Shown here: positions 60,232 to 64,000 of the stretch, piece after piece
Layout: each line of letters starts with the position of its first letter
Numbering within the stretch: the first letter of the stretch is position 1
Assembly (NCBI GenBank): GCA_017510785.1
Contig: JAFWMH010000077.1
Location: 1 to 64,000 of the forward strand
Source: Atopobiaceae bacterium
GTDB lineage: Bacteria > Actinomycetota > Coriobacteriia > Coriobacteriales > Atopobiaceae
Reading direction: 5' to 3'
DNA: 64,000 nucleotides
Program-made: the position numbers and the translations under genes
The notes under the pieces: model-generated
What the model was told of the DNA's origin: nothing
The model's database searches: none
What the model saw: the letters and a program-made list of their open reading frames with translations, nothing else

Positions 60232-60639
60232 CTACTCGGCGGCGTTTACCAAAAGGCGATCGCGCAGGGCGCCAACCTTGTTGGAGGGCTCAACGCCAGT
60301 GAGCGTGGAGAGCACCGTAACCGCAGGACCAAGGAGGTCGATTGCGGGGATGCCACGCTTCACGAGTGCATGGCGCACATCGCGGCGCAGACGCTCGTCG
60401 ACGAACGTGTGGAACACGGCGATGGGACGACCCTCTTCCTGGGCATCCATAAACGTGTTCACGTCCTGGACGTTGCGCGCATCCGGAAGGCGTGCGATAT
60501 CAACCGCATCCTCCTCGAACTGTGCCGCAGCTGCGGCTACGACGCTATAGGCGGTATCACCGCGAGCGTCCGAAATGATAAGAACGATGGGCTTGACGTC
60601 CTCGACGACCTCGTCAGTGCTCAGATCGAGTGTGGCCAT
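60232..60639 (-). CDS. Short PPDK/PEP synthase regulatory-protein-like protein (N-terminal half only)
   Basis: A 135-aa protein; ATG at 60639 behind GAGAGGAG. It resembles the N-terminal half of DUF299 (PF03618) bifunctional kinase/pyrophosphorylases: IVLIISDARGDTAYSVVAAA, FHTFVDERLRRDV and IPAIDLLGPAVTVLSTLTGVEPS. The full-length protein is about 270 aa and carries a P-loop (GVSRTSKTP-like) in the second half, which is missing here. The frame ends cleanly and is followed by a terminator, so there is no hidden C-terminal half. The place next to ppdK supports a link to PPDK control, but it cannot carry the known kinase activity. Confidence 0.7.
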   Translation of the reverse strand: MATLDLSTDEVVEDVKPIVLIISDARGDTAYSVVAAAAAQFEEDAVDIARLPDARNVQDVNTFMDAQEEGRPIAVFHTFVDERLRRDVRHALVKRGIPAIDLLGPAVTVLSTLTGVEPSNKVGALRDRLLVNAAE

Positions 60640-60770
60640 AGTTTCTCCTCTCGTAAGCTTCCGAAGCTAAATACCAGTTTGCACATAATGGCAACCCTCG
60701 TCTACCGCAAAGTCGCGATTGGCAAGCACGTTTCGGCGAGGTGTACCACCATACGCTTTCTCCACATACT

Positions 60771-62867
60771 TTAGCGCTTTTTTGCCATGGCGCCAATATT
60801 TGCAATGCCCGAAAATGCGCCCTCGAAGCGATTGAGTAGCCTCAGGCGGTTTTCGCGCACCTCGATGTTCTCGTCCATTACGAGAACATCCTCGAAGAAC
60901 ACGTCAATCGGCTCCCGCAAACGCGCAAGGGCAGCAATGGCGTCGTCGAGCCTGCCCTCCGTTATGGCCTCCTCGACCTCCGCGGAACCTTGGTCCACGG
61001 CATCGAGCAACGCGCGCTCGGCATCGCCCAAAATCGTTTGGTCCACATCGACGTCCAGCGTGGCATCGGCCAAATGGCTCGCGCGGGCATAGGCGGTCGC
61101 GAGGTCGTCGAAGAGCTCGCGCTGACTGCTGCGCGCGCTGCCCAAAGCCTGCACGCGACCGAGGAAGGCCGCCGGATCGCAAATGCCGGTATCGGCAACC
61201 GCCTTGATGGTATCGGGCTCGGCACCCTCGTCGCGCGCGATGGCCGAAAGACGTCCCACGAAGAACGCGCAAACCTGGGCCGCCACTTCGCCCTCGTCAA
61301 ACGCAATGCCCTGCACTGCATACGCGTTGAGCGCCGCGTCGATGAGCGACGGCAAGGACACGCGCTCCATCTTGCGCAGCATGACGATCACGCCGATGGC
61401 GGCACGACGCACCGCGAACGGGTCGGCCGAGCCGGTGGGGGGCTCGCCGATGGCGAACATGCCGCAAATGGTGTCGAGCTTGTCGGCCACGGCCACGGCC
61501 ATGCCAACCACGGACGAGGGCAGCACGTCGCCGGCAAAGCGCGGGCGATAATGCTCGGCTATGGCCTGGGCTACGGCGTCGTTCTCGCCCTGGGCCTTTG
61601 CGTAGTAGCCGCCCATCACACCCTGCTGGCTCGTGAACTCCACGACCGTTTGCGAGACGAGGTCGGCCTTCGCCAGATGCGCGGCGCGCGCGGCATCGTT
61701 CGCGACGTCCTCGTCTCCCGTGGCCTGCGTCGCCACAAGGCGTGCGAGCGCCTCCATGCGCTCCGTCTTTTGCAAAACGGTGCCGAGTTTCTTTTGGAAC
61801 ACCACGTTGGCAAGGCGCTCCCTAAAGGCGTCGAGCCCCACCTTGAGGTCCTCGTCGTAGAAGAACTTGGCGTCGTCGAGGCGCGGGCGCACCACGCGCT
61901 CGTTACCCGAGCGCACCGTGTCGTTCACCTCGGGGTTAGCGTTGGAAACGATTACGAACTCGCGCGTGAGCTTTCCCTCGGCGTCGTAAATCGGGAAGTA
62001 GCGCTGATGCGTAAGCATGGCCTCAACGATGATTTCCTGCGGCACGGCAAGGAACTCCTCGTCGAACTCGCCCACCACGATTGTGGGCCACTCGCACAGG
62101 TTGACGACCTCGTCGAACACGGCCTTGGGCGTATCGACGTGCGCACCTCCGCGCTCGCGCTCGAGCTCGGCGATTCCCTCGCGAATAACACGGGCGCGCT
62201 CGCGCTCCCCGAGCACAAAGGCGTCGCGCAGCACCTGCTCGTATGCCGCAGGGCTCTCCACCACATGCTCGCCAGGACCCAGCACACGATGTCCGCGCGT
62301 GGTGTTGCCACTTTTCACGTCGGCATACGAGACGGGGATTACGTCGGAGCCAAGCAGGGCCACAATCCAGCGAATGGGACGCACGAACGTTTGGTGCTCG
62401 CTCCCCCACCGCTGACTACGGTAGTTGGGCCACTGAATCGCGCCGATGGTGCGCTCACAAAGCCCCGAAAGGAGCTCGGTAGCGCTCACCGAGGGCACGA
62501 ACTTCTCTGCGAAGATATACTCGTTGCCATCGGGGCCCTCATGGCGCTCGAGGGCACTCACGTCAACGCCGTTCTTTCGCGCGAAGCCCTGCGCCGCACG
62601 CGTGGGCTTTCCGTCCGCGTCGAAGGCGATTTGCGCCTTGGGGCCGCGCACCGATTCGCGAATCTCCTCCGTGGCGGTGGCGCAGTCCTTGGCAACGACG
62701 GCGAGGCGGCGCGGCGTGGAGAGCGTGTACACCTCTCCGTGGGCAAGCCCCGCATCCTTGAGCCCCTTTTCTACAAGCTTCTCGAGCTGCTGCTGCGCGT
62801 TCATGAGGGGACGCGACGGCATCTCCTCGCAGCCTATCTCCAGCAAAAAGTCCAAGGTGTTCGCCAT
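60771..62867 (-). CDS. glyS: Glycyl-tRNA synthetase beta subunit
   Basis: A 698-aa subunit of the alpha2beta2 bacterial enzyme. It begins DFLLEIGCEEMPSR, and the body shows RRLAVVAKDCA, FVRPIRWIVALLGSDVIP, RGHRVLGPG and the HD-like DKLDTICGMFAIGEPPTGSADPFAVRRAA. The C-terminal anticodon-binding part includes VFFEDVLVMDEN. ATG at 62867 directly follows the glyQ stop. Confidence 0.97.
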   Translation of the reverse strand: MANTLDFLLEIGCEEMPSRPLMNAQQQLEKLVEKGLKDAGLAHGEVYTLSTPRRLAVVAKDCATATEEIRESVRGPKAQIAFDADGKPTRAAQGFARKNGVDVSALERHEGPDGNEYIFAEKFVPSVSATELLSGLCERTIGAIQWPNYRSQRWGSEHQTFVRPIRWIVALLGSDVIPVSYADVKSGNTTRGHRVLGPGEHVVESPAAYEQVLRDAFVLGERERARVIREGIAELERERGGAHVDTPKAVFDEVVNLCEWPTIVVGEFDEEFLAVPQEIIVEAMLTHQRYFPIYDAEGKLTREFVIVSNANPEVNDTVRSGNERVVRPRLDDAKFFYDEDLKVGLDAFRERLANVVFQKKLGTVLQKTERMEALARLVATQATGDEDVANDAARAAHLAKADLVSQTVVEFTSQQGVMGGYYAKAQGENDAVAQAIAEHYRPRFAGDVLPSSVVGMAVAVADKLDTICGMFAIGEPPTGSADPFAVRRAAIGVIVMLRKMERVSLPSLIDAALNAYAVQGIAFDEGEVAAQVCAFFVGRLSAIARDEGAEPDTIKAVADTGICDPAAFLGRVQALGSARSSQRELFDDLATAYARASHLADATLDVDVDQTILGDAERALLDAVDQGSAEVEEAITEGRLDDAIAALARLREPIDVFFEDVLVMDENIEVRENRLRLLNRFEGAFSGIANIGAMAKKR

Positions 62868-63767
62868 TTAGGCCACCTCCCCCTTCTTCGCGTCGTCGCG
62901 CGCGGCGACCAGCTCCAAATACGCCTCGCAGCATGCCTTCGCCACGTCGCGCACGCGCAGGATGTAGTTGGCTCGCTCGGTTGCCGAAATGGCACCACGA
63001 GCATCGAGGATGTTGAAGGCGTGGCTGCACTTCATGACGCAGTCGTACGCGGGAAGCGGAAGCTTGGCCTTAAGGCAGCTGTGGCACTCCGCCTCGTACT
63101 CGTCGAACTTGCGACGCATCATGTCGACGTCGGCCACCTCGAAGTTATAGCAGCTGAACTCGTACTCGTTCTCGTGGAACACGTCCCCATACGTCATGGG
63201 GCTTCCGTCGGGAAGATACGACCACACGAGATCGTACACCGAGTCCACGCCCTGGATGTACATGGCGATGCGCTCCAAGCCGTAGGTAATCTCCACGGGC
63301 ACCGGATCCACCTCGATGCCACCCACCTGCTGGAAGTAGGTGTACTGAGTTACCTCCATGCCGTCGAGCCATACCTCCCAACCAAGGCCCCAGGCACCGA
63401 GCGTCGGGCTCTCCCAGTCGTCCTCGACGAAGCGTACGTCGTGCTCCGCAGGGTCGAGACCGATGGCCTTGAGGGAATCGAGGTACAGCTCCTGGCTGTT
63501 TTGTGGGCACGGCTTAACAATAACTTGGAACTGATAATAGTGCTGCATACGGTTGGGATTCTCTCCGTAACGCCCGTCCGCAGGACGACGGCACGGCTGC
63601 GGATAGCACGTGCGCCAGGCGGCAGGTCCCAGGCTCCTGAGCGTCGTTGCCGTGTGGAACGTACCGGCTCCGACCTCCGAGTCGTACGGTTGCATCACGG
63701 TACAGCCCTGCTGGGCCCAATACTCCGTGAGTTTGAGGATCATGTCCTGAAAGGTTAGGTCCTTCAT
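62868..63767 (-). CDS. glyQ: Glycyl-tRNA synthetase alpha subunit
   Basis: A 299-aa catalytic subunit of class II type. Signatures: [59 protein letters not shown] and [19 protein letters not shown]. The ATG at 63767 is preferred because AAAGGAG lies 6 bp upstream; an ATG two codons earlier would be too close. lepB ends 11 bp upstream. No T-box was seen before it. Confidence 0.97.
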   Translation of the reverse strand: MKDLTFQDMILKLTEYWAQQGCTVMQPYDSEVGAGTFHTATTLRSLGPAAWRTCYPQPCRRPADGRYGENPNRMQHYYQFQVIVKPCPQNSQELYLDSLKAIGLDPAEHDVRFVEDDWESPTLGAWGLGWEVWLDGMEVTQYTYFQQVGGIEVDPVPVEITYGLERIAMYIQGVDSVYDLVWSYLPDGSPMTYGDVFHENEYEFSCYNFEVADVDMMRRKFDEYEAECHSCLKAKLPLPAYDCVMKCSHAFNILDARGAISATERANYILRVRDVAKACCEAYLELVAARDDAKKGEVA

Positions 63768-63778
63768 CGTCATCTCCT

Positions 63779-64000
63779 TTATTCCAATAATCCGAAGTCG
63801 GCAGGCGGCCAAAACGTGAACACCGCCCTCGCCGTTACGGCATCGAGCGAAACCGACCCAAAATAGCGCGAATCGCGTGAGTTCGTGCGGTTGTCTCCCA
63901 TTACCCAAATGCATCCCTCGGGCACGGTATACGGGTAGGTGATGGGCTCGATCGTGGATAGCTGCTCGGCGAGCGGCAACGACTCCTTGCCCTCGGTATA
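63779..64000 (-). CDS. lepB: Signal peptidase I (C-terminal part, cut by the window edge)
   Basis: The last 73 residues are visible; the frame stays open to the window edge. Box D/E features of type I signal peptidases are present: [16 protein letters not shown] followed by [15 protein letters not shown]. The catalytic Ser and Lys lie outside the window. It releases exported proteins from their signal peptides and is 11 bp upstream of glyQ. Confidence 0.9.
   Translation of the reverse strand, partial: YTEGKESLPLAEQLSTIEPITYPYTVPEGCIWVMGDNRTNSRDSRYFGSVSLDAVTARAVFTFWPPADFGLLE

Noticed and set aside
60990-63758. A 922-aa plus-strand open frame opposite glyS and glyQ
   Set aside because: Antisense shadow of two clear synthetase genes; no ribosome site or domain.
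62868-64000. T-box leader before glyQ
   Set aside because: glyQ follows the lepB stop after 11 bp, which leaves no room for a leader.

Overview
The window looks like a chromosome segment of a gut-associated Coriobacteriia (Actinobacteria), probably a Collinsella/Olsenella-like genus. The grounds are a high-G+C sequence with GTG and TTG starts, an actinobacterial housekeeping gene order, an anaerobic (class III) ribonucleotide reductase, PPDK-linked glycolysis and a bile salt hydrolase. This is inferred from protein character only; no database search was possible.

Layout. (1) 42-1650: a decaying polar amino acid ABC transporter cassette. (2) 1663-6534: a three-gene NHLP/NHLM-type peptide export operon (short HlyD-like protein, C39 peptidase-ABC exporter, second ABC exporter) with no recognisable precursor peptide beside it. 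(3) 6707-12151: a CmpB-like membrane protein, a GH3 lipoprotein and a membrane-anchored HAD phosphatase. (4) 12391-16549: an anaerobic RNR cluster in which the glycyl-radical tail is a separate 65-aa gene (15582-15779), followed by nrdG and then an nrdD that lacks that tail; a histidine phosphatase gene lies upstream. (5) 17089-23550: pfkA, an amidohydrolase, an S41-protease-like lipoprotein, an M18 aminopeptidase and a small membrane protein. (6) 23551-32279: an accessory zone with long non-coding stretches, tRNA-Ala(GGC), a CAT tRNA, a diguanylate cyclase, a bile salt hydrolase, a carbohydrate-binding surface protein and several palindromic repeat families. (7) 32280-36953: a 1557-aa surface protein with YDG/MBG repeats and ChW repeats.

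(8) 37341-64000: a dense housekeeping block, all on the minus strand. In transcription order it runs lepB (cut by the window edge)-glyQ-glyS, a truncated PPDK regulatory protein, ppdK, a DUF6273-like lipoprotein, rplS-rnhB-yraN-comM-dprA-trmFO-xerC, an NlpC/P60 hydrolase, rpsB-tsf, then pyrH-frr-uppS-cdsA-dxr-rseP-ispG-proS. Start/stop overlaps of 4 bp or gaps of a few bases tie the pyrH-to-ispG genes together. They link ribosome function to undecaprenyl, phospholipid and MEP isoprenoid synthesis.

The most interesting points are the split class III RNR with its gene-derived tandem repeats, a dispersed family of nested palindromes whose outer arms co-vary, a MITE-like palindrome present in two opposite-orientation copies, a truncated PPDK regulator, and an identical 19-bp motif upstream of the diguanylate cyclase and the giant surface protein.
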